Shown: positions 1 to 6,225, counted from the first letter of the stretch. The stretch is 8,353 bases of DNA from Candidatus Aminicenantota bacterium (GCA_022867105.1 JALHVH010000223.1:1-8353); one strand, 5' to 3'. Numbers and translations: made by a program. The notes: generated by a model not told the origin, from the sequence alone.

Positions 1-653
1 ACCGCCTTGTTGAGGTTGTCCGAGATCTCGGCGAAGCGCTGGTCGATGTCCGTGAACGCCAAGGAGGCACTCTGGAGGGTCTGGCCCAGTTTGCCCTTAT
101 TCTGGGCGAAGAAGTCGTTGAGCTCGGAAGCCAGGGCGGAGAGGTTCTTGAGGGTCTCCCGGAAGTCCGCGCTCGTATCCTTGTTCAGTATGTCCCTTAA
201 GGATCCGCTCAATTGTTTGACCTCATCGCCGATGGACACGAACAGGGACCCGATCTGGTCGAAGCTGACGGGCGGCAGGCCTTCCATGGTCTCCCCGGGC
301 CCGAAGGTGGCCTCCTCAGCGCTCGGAAGGATGTCCATGAACCGTTCTCCCAGCAGACCCAGGGAGGACAGTGTCGCCTTGGACCCCTTAGGAACCTTGA
401 ACTGGGGGTAGATATTCATCACGATCTGGGCCCGCCTCCGGTTGAGGAGAATGTCCTTGACGAAGCCGATCTTGATCCCGGCCATCTTCACCGAGGAGCC
501 CTTCTCGAGCCCTAGGGCGGAGTCGACCAGGATGTTCAGGGGGTAGCCGGGCTTCTTGAACAGCTCGGACATGTCGCCGACGATAAAGATGAAGGTCGCG
601 AGGATGACGAGGGTCCCCGCCAAAAATATGCCGATCTTAAGCTCTCTTTTCAT
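1..653 (-). CDS. mlaD: MCE-domain phospholipid-binding protein (MlaD-like), 3' end cut off by the window
   Basis: This is the substrate-binding subunit of an MlaFED-type ABC transporter. It is anchored in the inner membrane and presents a lipid-binding MCE ring to the periplasm. The frame is open from an ATG at 653 to the window edge, giving 217 residues without a stop. A short positively charged N-terminus (MKREL) precedes one hydrophobic segment at about residues 7-26. An MCE domain follows at about 36-113, with the typical GLEKGSSVKMAGIKIG stretch (48-63) and a GLLGERFMDI motif (99-108). After residue 130 the protein is helical and probably coiled-coil. It starts 14 nt after the mlaF stop, behind an AGAGAGG ribosome binding site. 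E. coli MlaD is about 183 residues, so this protein is longer and may form an extended needle-like structure. The family call is firm; the exact substrate is inferred. Confidence 0.9.
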   Translation of the reverse strand, partial: MKRELKIGIFLAGTLVILATFIFIVGDMSELFKKPGYPLNILVDSALGLEKGSSVKMAGIKIGFVKDILLNRRRAQIVMNIYPQFKVPKGSKATLSSLGLLGERFMDILPSAEEATFGPGETMEGLPPVSFDQIGSLFVSIGDEVKQLSGSLRDILNKDTSADFRETLKNLSALASELNDFFAQNKGKLGQTLQSASLAFTDIDQRFAEISDNLNKA

Positions 654-667
654 TGTTGCCTCTCTTT

Positions 668-1414
668 TCACCGGTCCGTGATCGGGCCGTGGGCCTGACC
701 ATGGATGAACTGCTGGATGATCGGGTTCGATGAGGCCTGGATATCGGCCGGGGTCCCGATCTCGATGATCCTCCCCTCGTAGAGCATGGCGATGCGGTCC
801 GCCACTTTATAGGAGCTGACCATGTCGTGGGTGATGACGACCGAGGTCACGCAGAGATCGCGTTTCAGGTCGTTGATCAGATCATTGATCGAATCGGCCC
901 GGATGGGGTCGATACCCGTCGAGGGCTCGTCGTAGAGGATGATCTCCGGACCATAAGCGATGGCCCGGGCCAGCCCGACCCTCTTCCTCATGCCGCCGGA
1001 AAGCTCGTAGGGCATGAGCCCCTCGATGCCTTCGAGCCCGACCTTGTTCAAGCTCTCGGCCACGATCCTCTTGATCTCGGCGGGGGAGTGGTCGGTGTAA
1101 CGCTCCAACCCGAAGCTCACGTTCTCTCCGACCGTCAGGGAATCGAAGAGCGCCGAGGCCTGGAAGAGCATGCCGAACTTCCGCGTGATCCGTTGGAGCT
1201 CTTCTTCCCCGAGGCTCGTGATCTCCAGCCCGTCGATATAGATCTCGCCCTTATCGGGCTTGAGGATGCCGATCAGGTGCTTGAGAAGGACGCTCTTTCC
1301 GGAACCGCTCTGGCCGATGACGACCATCGTCTCCCCGGTCTCGATCTCGAGGTCAATCCCGCGGAGGACCGGCTGCGTTCCGAAGGACTTGGTGAGGCCG
1401 ACGATCTTGATCAT
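668..1414 (-). CDS. mlaF: ABC transporter ATP-binding protein MlaF (lipid transport)
   Basis: This is the cytoplasmic ATPase that powers the MlaE permease and so drives phospholipid movement between the membranes. At 248 residues it is a single nucleotide-binding domain of normal length. Visible motifs are Walker A GQSGSGKS (34-41), Q-loop Gln85, signature LSGGM (138-142) followed by RKR, Walker B IILYDE ending at the catalytic Glu163, and the H-loop His196. The LSGGMRKR form and the YDEPSTGIDPI segment are characteristic of the Mla/MCE-associated ATPases rather than of importers in general. It starts 4 nt after the mlaE stop behind only a weak AGGA, so translation is probably coupled to mlaE. 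The gene order is E-F-D rather than the F-E-D order of E. coli. Confidence 0.95.
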   Translation of the reverse strand: MIKIVGLTKSFGTQPVLRGIDLEIETGETMVVIGQSGSGKSVLLKHLIGILKPDKGEIYIDGLEITSLGEEELQRITRKFGMLFQASALFDSLTVGENVSFGLERYTDHSPAEIKRIVAESLNKVGLEGIEGLMPYELSGGMRKRVGLARAIAYGPEIILYDEPSTGIDPIRADSINDLINDLKRDLCVTSVVITHDMVSSYKVADRIAMLYEGRIIEIGTPADIQASSNPIIQQFIHGQAHGPITDR

Positions 1415-1418
1415 GGTC

Positions 1419-2201
1419 CTATAGGGTCGAGGGCAGGGCCTTGCTCAGAAAGAAGTTCAGGATGAGGATGGTGATGCTGGCGATGACCACGGTCCGGGTG
1501 GTCGCCCGGCCGACCCCCTCGGCCCCCCCCTCGGCTTTCAGCCCCTGCCAGCAGCCGATGACGGCGATCAGGAGGCCGAAGACGGCCGCCTTGATCAGGC
1601 CGCTCGCCACATCCCAGAGCTCAATGTAGAGGAGTGTATTCCGCAGGTAGATGACGCGGTTCACTCCCATGATGTAGGTGTTGTATATGAACCCGCAGGC
1701 GATCCCGATGATGTCCCCGTAAAGGGTCAGGCAGGGCAGCATGAGGACGCAGGCCAAGGTCCGCGGCACCACAAGGTAACGGTTGGGATCGGCCCCGAGG
1801 CTGAACAGGGCATCGACCTGTTCGGTGATCCTCATCGTTCCGATCTCGGCCGCCATGGCCGACCCGACGCGGCCCGAGACCATCAGGCCCACCAGGATCG
1901 GGATGAGCTCCTTGGCCAGGCCGAGGGAGATGATCGGTCCGCCGTAGGCTTCCGAGCCCACGCCGATGTACCGGTGGAAGCCGATATAGGTCTGGAGGGC
2001 GAAGACCAACCCGCCGAACGCCGCGGTCAGGGAGATGACGGGAAGGGACCCGGCGCCGATCTCCTCCAGCTGCTGGATGAAGATCCCCTTTTCGAAAGGA
2101 CGCCGGAACATGTTCCGCAATGTCTTGCCCAGGAGGAGCCCGACCTCTCCGAGCTGATAGAGGGATCCCAAGAGCAGGGGGACCTTGGGGAGCCGTTTCA
2201 T
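1419..2201 (-). CDS. mlaE: MlaE-family ABC permease (phospholipid transport)
   Basis: This is the integral inner-membrane permease of the Mla/MCE lipid transporter. The 260 residues match the usual family length. Hydrophobic segments occur at about residues 51-71, 89-112, 145-176, 200-218 and 236-256, preceded by an amphipathic N-terminal region. The hallmark core is present: KELIPILVGLMVSGRVGSA (97-115), then AAEIGTMRITEQVDAL (117-132), which is the coupling segment contacting MlaF. A C-terminal GGAEGVGRATTRTVV (225-239) is also typical. The start codon lies 2 nt after the dnaB stop, and its GGAAGG ribosome binding site is inside the last dnaB codons, so it appears to be translated from a dnaB-containing message. 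No promoter is visible just upstream. The function is firmly assigned by family. Confidence 0.95.
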   Translation of the reverse strand: MKRLPKVPLLLGSLYQLGEVGLLLGKTLRNMFRRPFEKGIFIQQLEEIGAGSLPVISLTAAFGGLVFALQTYIGFHRYIGVGSEAYGGPIISLGLAKELIPILVGLMVSGRVGSAMAAEIGTMRITEQVDALFSLGADPNRYLVVPRTLACVLMLPCLTLYGDIIGIACGFIYNTYIMGVNRVIYLRNTLLYIELWDVASGLIKAAVFGLLIAVIGCWQGLKAEGGAEGVGRATTRTVVIASITILILNFFLSKALPSTL

Positions 2202-2203
2202 GA

Positions 2204-3559
2204 TCAGCCTTCCGTAGGGGTGAACTCCATGTCGGCGAAACGGGCGTACTCGCGGATGAAGGCCAGGTTGATGCTCCCGGTCGGGCCGTTCCTCTGCTTG
2301 GCGACACTGATCTCGGCCAATCCCCGCAGACTCTCGTCGTCGGGATGATAATATTCCGGACGGAAGATGAAGATCACCACGTCGGCGTCCTGTTCGATGG
2401 CCCCGGACTCCCGGAGGTCGGAAAGCAGGGGACGCGGCTCGCGCCGCCCTTTCTCCGGGGAGCGGCTGAGCTGGGAGACGCCTACGACGGGGATCTGGAG
2501 CTCCTTGGCCAGCTCCTTGAGGGACCTCGTGATGAAGGACATCTCCTGGTTCCTGTTCTCGAACCTCCCTCCCGGCCGCATGAGCTGGATGTAATCGATG
2601 AAGATGATGTCCAGGTGCTGTTCCATCCGGAGCCGTCTGGCCTTGGCCTTCATCTCCACGACCGTGACGCCGGGCGTCTCGTCGATATAGATGTTCGCCC
2701 GCGAGAGGGCTTCCCCGGCCAGCTTCAGCTTCTCGAACTCCCGCTCGCTGATGAAACCCGTCCGGACCCTCTTGATGTCCAGCTGGGCCTCGGCGCAGAG
2801 CAGCCGGATGACGAGCTGTTCCTTGGCCATCTCCATCGAGAAGAAAGCCGCCGAGCGCTCCGCCCTCATCCCCGCGTGCTGGGCGATGTTGAGGGCCAGG
2901 GCGGTCTTGCCCATGGAAGGACGGGCGGCCACGATGACGAGTTCGGAGGGGTGGAAGCCCGCGGTCAGGCCGTCCAGGGAGCGGAATCCCGAGGGGACCC
3001 CGGTGACGGCCTCCTTGCGCTCGGCGAACCTCCTGATCATGTCCAGGGTGGGCGCTGTGAGCGCCCTCACCGGGACGAGGCCGGGCCGGATCCTCTGTTC
3101 GGCGACCTCTATGATGGCGGCCTGGGCCTCGTTGAGGAGGTCATCAGCCTCCTCCTTTTGCTCGTAGCTCGCCGTGATGATCTTGGCCGAGGAGATGATC
3201 AGGCGCCGGAGAAGGGCCTTCTCCTTGATGATCTGGGCGTAATATTCAACGTTGAGGCTCTTGGGGACGCCGTCCATGAGCGAGGAGAGGTAGGCCATGC
3301 CGCCGGCCTCTTCGAGCAGGCCCGCTCTCTGCATCTCCTCGCTGAGGGAGAGAAGGTCGACGGGCAGGCCCTTGTCGACCAGGGCGGAGATCCGCTCGAT
3401 GATCTTCCGGTGCGACTCCTTGTAGAAGTCCTCCGGGGTGATGATGGACAGGACAACGTTCAGGCTCTCGTTGTTGACAAGGATGCCGCCCAGGACCGTC
3501 TTCTCGGCCTCAAGGCTGTGAGGCGGCGTCTTCTTCAAGAACATCAGGTCCAGTTCCAC
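2204..3559 (-). CDS. dnaB: Replicative DNA helicase DnaB
   Basis: DnaB is the hexameric 5'-to-3' helicase that unwinds DNA at the replication fork and recruits primase. The 451 residues are full length with no intein. The N-terminal helical domain begins with PPHSLEAEKTVLGGIL (12-27), followed by a linker helix region to about 170. The RecA-like motor domain then shows Walker A ARPSMGKTA (212-220), the SMEM motif with catalytic Glu243, Walker B IIFIDYIQLM (318-327), SQLSR (362-366) and KQRNGPTG (421-428), which carries the trans-acting Lys and Arg residues. The start is GTG at 3559, chosen because GGAGG lies 6 nt before it; the ATG five codons later has no well-placed site. It follows rplI after a 34-nt gap and runs into mlaE after 2 nt. 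Confidence 0.97.
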   Translation of the reverse strand: MELDLMFLKKTPPHSLEAEKTVLGGILVNNESLNVVLSIITPEDFYKESHRKIIERISALVDKGLPVDLLSLSEEMQRAGLLEEAGGMAYLSSLMDGVPKSLNVEYYAQIIKEKALLRRLIISSAKIITASYEQKEEADDLLNEAQAAIIEVAEQRIRPGLVPVRALTAPTLDMIRRFAERKEAVTGVPSGFRSLDGLTAGFHPSELVIVAARPSMGKTALALNIAQHAGMRAERSAAFFSMEMAKEQLVIRLLCAEAQLDIKRVRTGFISEREFEKLKLAGEALSRANIYIDETPGVTVVEMKAKARRLRMEQHLDIIFIDYIQLMRPGGRFENRNQEMSFITRSLKELAKELQIPVVGVSQLSRSPEKGRREPRPLLSDLRESGAIEQDADVVIFIFRPEYYHPDDESLRGLAEISVAKQRNGPTGSINLAFIREYARFADMEFTPTEG

Positions 3560-3593
3560 CGACGTCCTCCCTCGAGGGGAATCGCCCTCCCCG
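3560..3593 (-). promoter_or_regulatory. rplI-dnaB intergenic leader with dnaB ribosome binding site and possible alternative hairpins
   Basis: This short spacer sets the dnaB start: GGAGG at 3566-3570 is 6 nt before the GTG. Read on the minus strand, it also contains GGGGA followed 7 nt later by TCCCC, which could form a 5-bp hairpin. A perfect palindrome CCCTCGAGGG (3569-3578) overlaps the ribosome binding site. The same TCCCC segment could instead pair with the GGGA of the binding site. Whether this has any regulatory use is speculation. There is no U tract, so it is not an intrinsic terminator. Confidence 0.4.
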
Positions 3594-4097
3594 CTATAGG
3601 ATTTTCTTTGCCTCCGTCCCTCCGGACTCCGGGCCCTTCTCTTCCTCCCCGACCTCTTCCCTGAGGACGATGACCTTCACCTCGGCCCGGTCGTCCTGAT
3701 AGACCTTGATGGGGATGGTGAAGTTCCCGAGCCTCTTGATGGGCTCATCGAGAAGGACTTTCTTCTTGTCGATGTCGAAGCCCAGCTTAGCCAGTTCGTC
3801 CCTGATGTCGCCGGAAGAGACCGAGCCGAAGATCACGTCCTTTTCTCCCGACCTCCGGGTGAAGGAAAGGGTCACCTGGTCGAGCTTCTCGATCAGTCCC
3901 CGGAACGAAAGCCTTTCCTGCTCGACCTTCTTCTTCAGCGCCTTCCGCTCGATCTCGATCATCTTCAGGTTCGAGGGGGTCACTTCGATGGCCAGCTTCT
4001 TGGGCAGCAGGAAATTCCTGCCGTAGCCGTTGGCCACGTTGATGACGTCGCCCTTCCGGCCTACTTTTTCCATGTCCTGTTTCAGGATCACGCGCAT
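3594..4097 (-). CDS. rplI: 50S ribosomal protein bL9
   Basis: bL9 binds 23S rRNA domain V near the L1 stalk and helps maintain reading frame. With the start chosen here it is 167 residues. The N-terminal domain has MRVILKQDMEKVGRKGDV (1-18) and the family signature GYGRNFLLPKKLA (24-36). A long connecting helix (about 42-72) leads to the C-terminal domain (about 73-147). The reading frame can be extended to a TTG at 4127, but that adds ten residues overlapping the rpsR stop. The ATG at 4097 has a strong GGAGGA just upstream and gives the conserved N-terminus. The last 20 or so residues (from about 148) form a Glu/Gly-rich extension. It follows rpsR by 26 nt and is cotranscribed with rpsF and rpsR. 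Confidence 0.96.
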   Translation of the reverse strand: MRVILKQDMEKVGRKGDVINVANGYGRNFLLPKKLAIEVTPSNLKMIEIERKALKKKVEQERLSFRGLIEKLDQVTLSFTRRSGEKDVIFGSVSSGDIRDELAKLGFDIDKKKVLLDEPIKRLGNFTIPIKVYQDDRAEVKVIVLREEVGEEEKGPESGGTEAKKIL

Positions 4098-4100
4098 GTT

Positions 4101-4106
4101 TCCTCC
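4101..4106 (-). promoter_or_regulatory. Ribosome binding site that decides the rplI start
   Basis: On the minus strand GGAGGA is placed 3 nt before the ATG at 4097, or 4 nt counting only GGAGG. It lies inside the ten-codon extension that would result from using the upstream TTG at 4127, and so it argues for the shorter protein. Confidence 0.75.
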
Positions 4107-4123
4107 GATCGCCGACCCGAAGG

Positions 4124-4381
4124 TCAATCCTCAACGTAAGGGAGCAGCGCCATCAGCCGCGCACGCTTGACCGCCGTGGAAAGTTTCCGTTGGTGGAAGG
4201 CGCAGGTCCCGGTGATCCGCCTCGGGGAGATCTTTCCCCGGTCCGGGATGTACTTCTTCAGGATCTCCACGGACTTATAGTCGATGATCTTGATATTCCG
4301 CTGGCAGAAGCGGCAGAACTTCTTCTTGGGCGGAAAGAACTTCCGGTAGGAACCCCTCTCGGGCCTATCTTCTCTGGCCAT
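4124..4381 (-). CDS. rpsR: 30S ribosomal protein uS18, zinc-binding form
   Basis: uS18 pairs with bS6 on the platform of the small subunit. The 85-residue protein has the conserved core KIIDYKSVEILKKYI (31-45), GKISPRRITGTC (49-60) and KRARLMALLPY (72-82). Cys23, Cys26, Cys60 and His63 form a likely zinc site, marking the C+ version of the protein. The start ATG lies one base after the rpsF stop, with AGGAGGAG inside the end of rpsF, so the two partners are probably translated together in matched amounts. In many bacteria ssb or priB sits between rpsF and rpsR; here nothing does. Confidence 0.97.
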   Translation of the reverse strand: MAREDRPERGSYRKFFPPKKKFCRFCQRNIKIIDYKSVEILKKYIPDRGKISPRRITGTCAFHQRKLSTAVKRARLMALLPYVED

Positions 4382-4382
4382 G

Positions 4383-4781
4383 TCACTTCTCCTCCTGGTT
4401 CGCGCCGGCCGGCGGGGCGACGGCGACGGCGGTCCGCTCGGCCGCGGCGGCGGCCGCTTCGCGGGCGGCCTTTTTCTTCCTGCGGACGTTGTCCTTGGGG
4501 TCCTTGAGGATCGTCAGGAAACGGATCACGGTATCGGTCTGCTTGAACCGCCGCTCCAGTTCCTGGGAAACGTCGCCCGGTCCTTCATAGAGGAAAAAGA
4601 CGTAGATCCCCTCGTTGAATCTCTTGACGGGATAGGCCAGCCTTTTCTTGCCCCAGATTTCCTGCTTGACCATCCGGCCTTTCTTCTGGGAAACGACTTC
4701 GGCCATCTGGAGGATGAATCCCTGGGCCTCTTCCTCGGACAGACTGGGAGAAAGGACGAACCCGGTTTCGTATTGTCTCAT
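4383..4781 (-). CDS. rpsF: 30S ribosomal protein bS6
   Basis: bS6 binds 16S rRNA as a heterodimer with uS18 during assembly of the platform. The 132 residues begin with MRQYETGFVLSPSLSEEE. They include IWGKKRLAYPVKRFNEGIY (42-60), the most conserved stretch of the family, and VIRFLTILKD (85-94). After the roughly 100-residue folded domain comes a basic KKK patch and then an Ala-rich tail (106-126) ending in NQEEK. This tail replaces the Glu-rich tail seen in E. coli. The start has a strong AAGGAGG, but that site can be paired in a leader structure (see 4782-4838). It is the first gene of the rpsF-rpsR-rplI-dnaB group and is preceded by its own probable promoter. Confidence 0.96.
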   Translation of the reverse strand: MRQYETGFVLSPSLSEEEAQGFILQMAEVVSQKKGRMVKQEIWGKKRLAYPVKRFNEGIYVFFLYEGPGDVSQELERRFKQTDTVIRFLTILKDPKDNVRRKKKAAREAAAAAAERTAVAVAPPAGANQEEK

Positions 4782-4838
4782 GAAAACCTCCTTATGGATC
4801 GAACGCCCCTTCCTTTACCGGAAGGAACAAGGAGACAA
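4782..4838 (-). promoter_or_regulatory. rpsF 5' leader with Shine-Dalgarno-sequestering fold; candidate S6:S18 binding element
   Basis: On the minus strand, GTCTCCTT (4836-4829) is complementary over 8 nt to AAGGAGGT (4793-4786), counting two G-U pairs. The second segment contains the rpsF Shine-Dalgarno sequence. Inside this outer helix a perfect hairpin, CCTTCC with loop GGTAAA and GGAAGG, occupies 4825-4808. A CCG triplet sits at the stem-loop junction (4821-4819). Known S6:S18 leader motifs upstream of rpsF use a CCG triplet that mimics the 16S rRNA site, so autoregulation by bS6:uS18 is a reasonable inference. The exact consensus geometry of that motif was not verified here. Confidence 0.55.
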
Positions 4839-4844
4839 AGATAT

Positions 4845-4872
4845 ATTTTATACGAAAACGGCAAATATTCAA
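4845..4872 (-). promoter_or_regulatory. Probable sigma70-type promoter for the rpsF operon
   Basis: On the minus strand, TTGAAT (4872-4867) is followed after 16 nt by TAAAAT (4850-4845), inside an AT-rich island that stands out from the GC-rich surroundings. A start site near 4838 would begin the transcript just before the first strand of the predicted rpsF leader helix. An alternative -10 reading, TATAAA (4852-4847), would give a poor 14-nt spacing. Confidence 0.5.
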
Positions 4873-4908
4873 GAGTTCATTACAAAAGAGGAAAGAGAAC
4901 CGGGCAGG

Positions 4909-5466
4909 CTAATTGAACGCGGTCATGGCCTGGTCGATGCGGCCGTCCAATACCAGAAGGAGCGCCTCGCGGGCCTTGTCCAGAGCTTCGGCTAGGAGGG
5001 CCTTTTCGGAGCGGGTGAAGCGCGAAAGCACGAAATCGGCCGCTTCGCGGCCCGGCGGCAGCGGCCCGATCCCGATGCGGATCCGGGGGAACCGGGTGCT
5101 GCCGGTCTCTTGGACGATGGATTGCATGCCTTTGTGGGTCCCGGCGGTCCCCTGTTTCCGGACCCGGATGTCTCCGATAGGGATATCAAGATCGTCGTAG
5201 ATGATGAGAACGCTCCCGGGTTCGACCCGCTTACCCTTGAGGAGGTCTCGGACGGAGAGGCCGCTGTTGTTCATATAGGTCTGGGGTAAAGCCAGGAACA
5301 CCCGGTCCCCGCCATGCTCGACCTCGGCCGTCTTGGCCTGATAACGCTTGCCGCGGAGGTCGGCCTGCCATTCGCGGGCCATCCGCTTGACCAGGGCGAA
5401 GCCCGCGTTGTGGCGCGTTTCGGAATAGAGCTTCCCGGGGTTGCCGAGGCCGACGACAGCCCACAC
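4909..5466 (-). CDS. pth: Peptidyl-tRNA hydrolase (Pth)
   Basis: Pth cleaves the ester bond of peptidyl-tRNAs that drop off the ribosome, recycling tRNA. The 185 residues are of normal length. The signature VVGLGNPGKLYSETRHNAGF (4-23) provides Asn9 and the catalytic His19. QTYMNNSG (62-69) provides Met65 and Asn66, and IIYDDLDIP (88-96) the conserved Asp. The GTAGTHKGMQSI segment (107-118) has Lys112 where E. coli has Asn114. The start is GTG at 5466, giving MWAVVGLGNPG, with AAGGAG 9 nt upstream inside the end of rplY. The gap to the rplY stop is 3 nt, so translation is probably coupled. No intrinsic terminator is visible after the TAG stop. Confidence 0.95.
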   Translation of the reverse strand: MWAVVGLGNPGKLYSETRHNAGFALVKRMAREWQADLRGKRYQAKTAEVEHGGDRVFLALPQTYMNNSGLSVRDLLKGKRVEPGSVLIIYDDLDIPIGDIRVRKQGTAGTHKGMQSIVQETGSTRFPRIRIGIGPLPPGREAADFVLSRFTRSEKALLAEALDKAREALLLVLDGRIDQAMTAFN

Positions 5467-5469
5467 CCT

Positions 5470-6216
5470 TTACTTCTCCTTCCCCTTCCCCTTCTCTTTT
5501 TCTTTTCCCTTCTCTTTTTCTTTCTCTTTCTCTTTCCCCTTCTCCTTGGCCTTGCCCTCGACCTCGGGCTCCTCGGCGGCCCTCTCCTTCTTGATGACCT
5601 CGGGCTCCTTGCCCTCTTCGGCCACGACCTCCTCGGGTTTCTCGCCGGGGAATTCCTCTTCCTTGTGCGGCAGGCTGATGAGGACCAGAACGGCGCCGGG
5701 TTCGCTGATGAGCCGAACACCCGTAGGCGCCGTGATGCTCTCGACCTTGAGGGACTGGTGGAGGTGGAGGCCGCTGATATCGATCTCGATGCGGTCGGGG
5801 ATGTCCTTAGGAAGGCACTCGATTTCGACCTCCCTCGTGACGAAGTCGACGAACCCGCCCTCCGTCTTGACCCCGAAGGCCTCGCCCTTGGGAACGATGG
5901 GCACGGTGACCCTGATGAGCTTGTCCATGGCGATCTGGATGAGGTCGGCGTGGATAAGCTGGTCCGTTACCGGGTCGACCTGGAGTTCCTTGATCATGGC
6001 GTCCCGGAGCTCGGCGTCAAACATCACTTTGAAGATCGTGTTCTCGCGGGTCTCCGTCTTCATGATCCGGATGATGTCCTTCTTGTCCAGGGCCAGGGGG
6101 ACGCTGGATACGGACTCCGCGTACAGGATGGCGGGGACGAACCCCCGCTTTCTTAATTGCCGGCTGGCGTTCTTGCCGAAGGCTTCTCTTTTCTCGGCCT
6201 TGATCGTGATCGTCAT
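5470..6216 (-). CDS. rplY: 50S ribosomal protein bL25, long CTC form with Lys/Glu repeat tail
   Basis: bL25 binds 5S rRNA in the large subunit, and the longer CTC form is the general-stress version in many bacteria. Residues 1-92 form the 5S-binding domain, with KREAFGKNASRQLRKRGFVPAILY (positions 9-32, given here only as a landmark) and DPVTDQLIHADL (81-92). The TL5/CTC C-terminal beta domain follows to about 183. From about 185 the protein is a charged tail, first Glu-rich and then an almost pure Lys/Glu/Gly repeat (222-248). The start ATG has a perfect AAGGAGG that overlaps the prs stop codon (TAAGGAGG), indicating tight coupling to prs. The tail is encoded by a pure purine tract (see 5473-5547). 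Confidence 0.95.
   Translation of the reverse strand: MTITIKAEKREAFGKNASRQLRKRGFVPAILYAESVSSVPLALDKKDIIRIMKTETRENTIFKVMFDAELRDAMIKELQVDPVTDQLIHADLIQIAMDKLIRVTVPIVPKGEAFGVKTEGGFVDFVTREVEIECLPKDIPDRIEIDISGLHLHQSLKVESITAPTGVRLISEPGAVLVLISLPHKEEEFPGEKPEEVVAEEGKEPEVIKKERAAEEPEVEGKAKEKGKEKEKEKEKGKEKEKGKGKEK
5473..5547 (-). repeat. 75-nt uninterrupted homopurine tract encoding the bL25 Lys/Glu tail
   Basis: Every base from 5473 to 5547 is a pyrimidine on the plus strand, so the mRNA is pure purine. It consists of irregular GAGAAG/GGGAAG/AAAGAG-like units encoding Lys, Glu and Gly, and it lies within the last 25 or so codons of rplY. Such tracts can slip during replication and can form triplex (H-DNA) under supercoiling. 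The tract also supplies the AAGGAG ribosome binding site used by pth. Confidence 0.9.
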
Positions 6217-6225
6217 CTTTCCTCC

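Noticed and set aside
827..1465. Plus-strand open frame (212 codons) opposite mlaF
   Set aside because: Antisense to a canonical ABC ATPase, with Asp/Leu-rich shadow composition and no motif.
1621..2307. Minus-strand open frame (228 codons) overlapping mlaE in another frame
   Set aside because: Arg/Pro-rich out-of-frame translation of mlaE and the dnaB end; mlaE has the conserved permease sequence.
2345..3664. Long plus-strand open frame (439 codons) opposite dnaB
   Set aside because: It is antisense to the full motif set of DnaB, has an odd Gly/Asp/Leu/Arg-rich composition typical of GC-rich shadow frames, and has no recognisable domain.
4098..4127. TTG start at 4127 for rplI adding ten residues
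   Set aside because: It overlaps the rpsR stop and lacks a placed ribosome binding site, whereas the ATG at 4097 has one and gives the conserved bL9 N-terminus.
4808..4825. Hairpin upstream of rpsF as an intrinsic terminator for pth
   Set aside because: It is not followed by a U tract in the minus-strand transcript and lies downstream of the probable rpsF promoter, so a leader element fits better.
5314..6156. Plus-strand open frame (280 codons) opposite rplY and pth
   Set aside because: Its Leu/Phe-rich run is simply the complement of the bL25 Lys/Glu tail; no family resemblance, and rplY is clearly the real gene.
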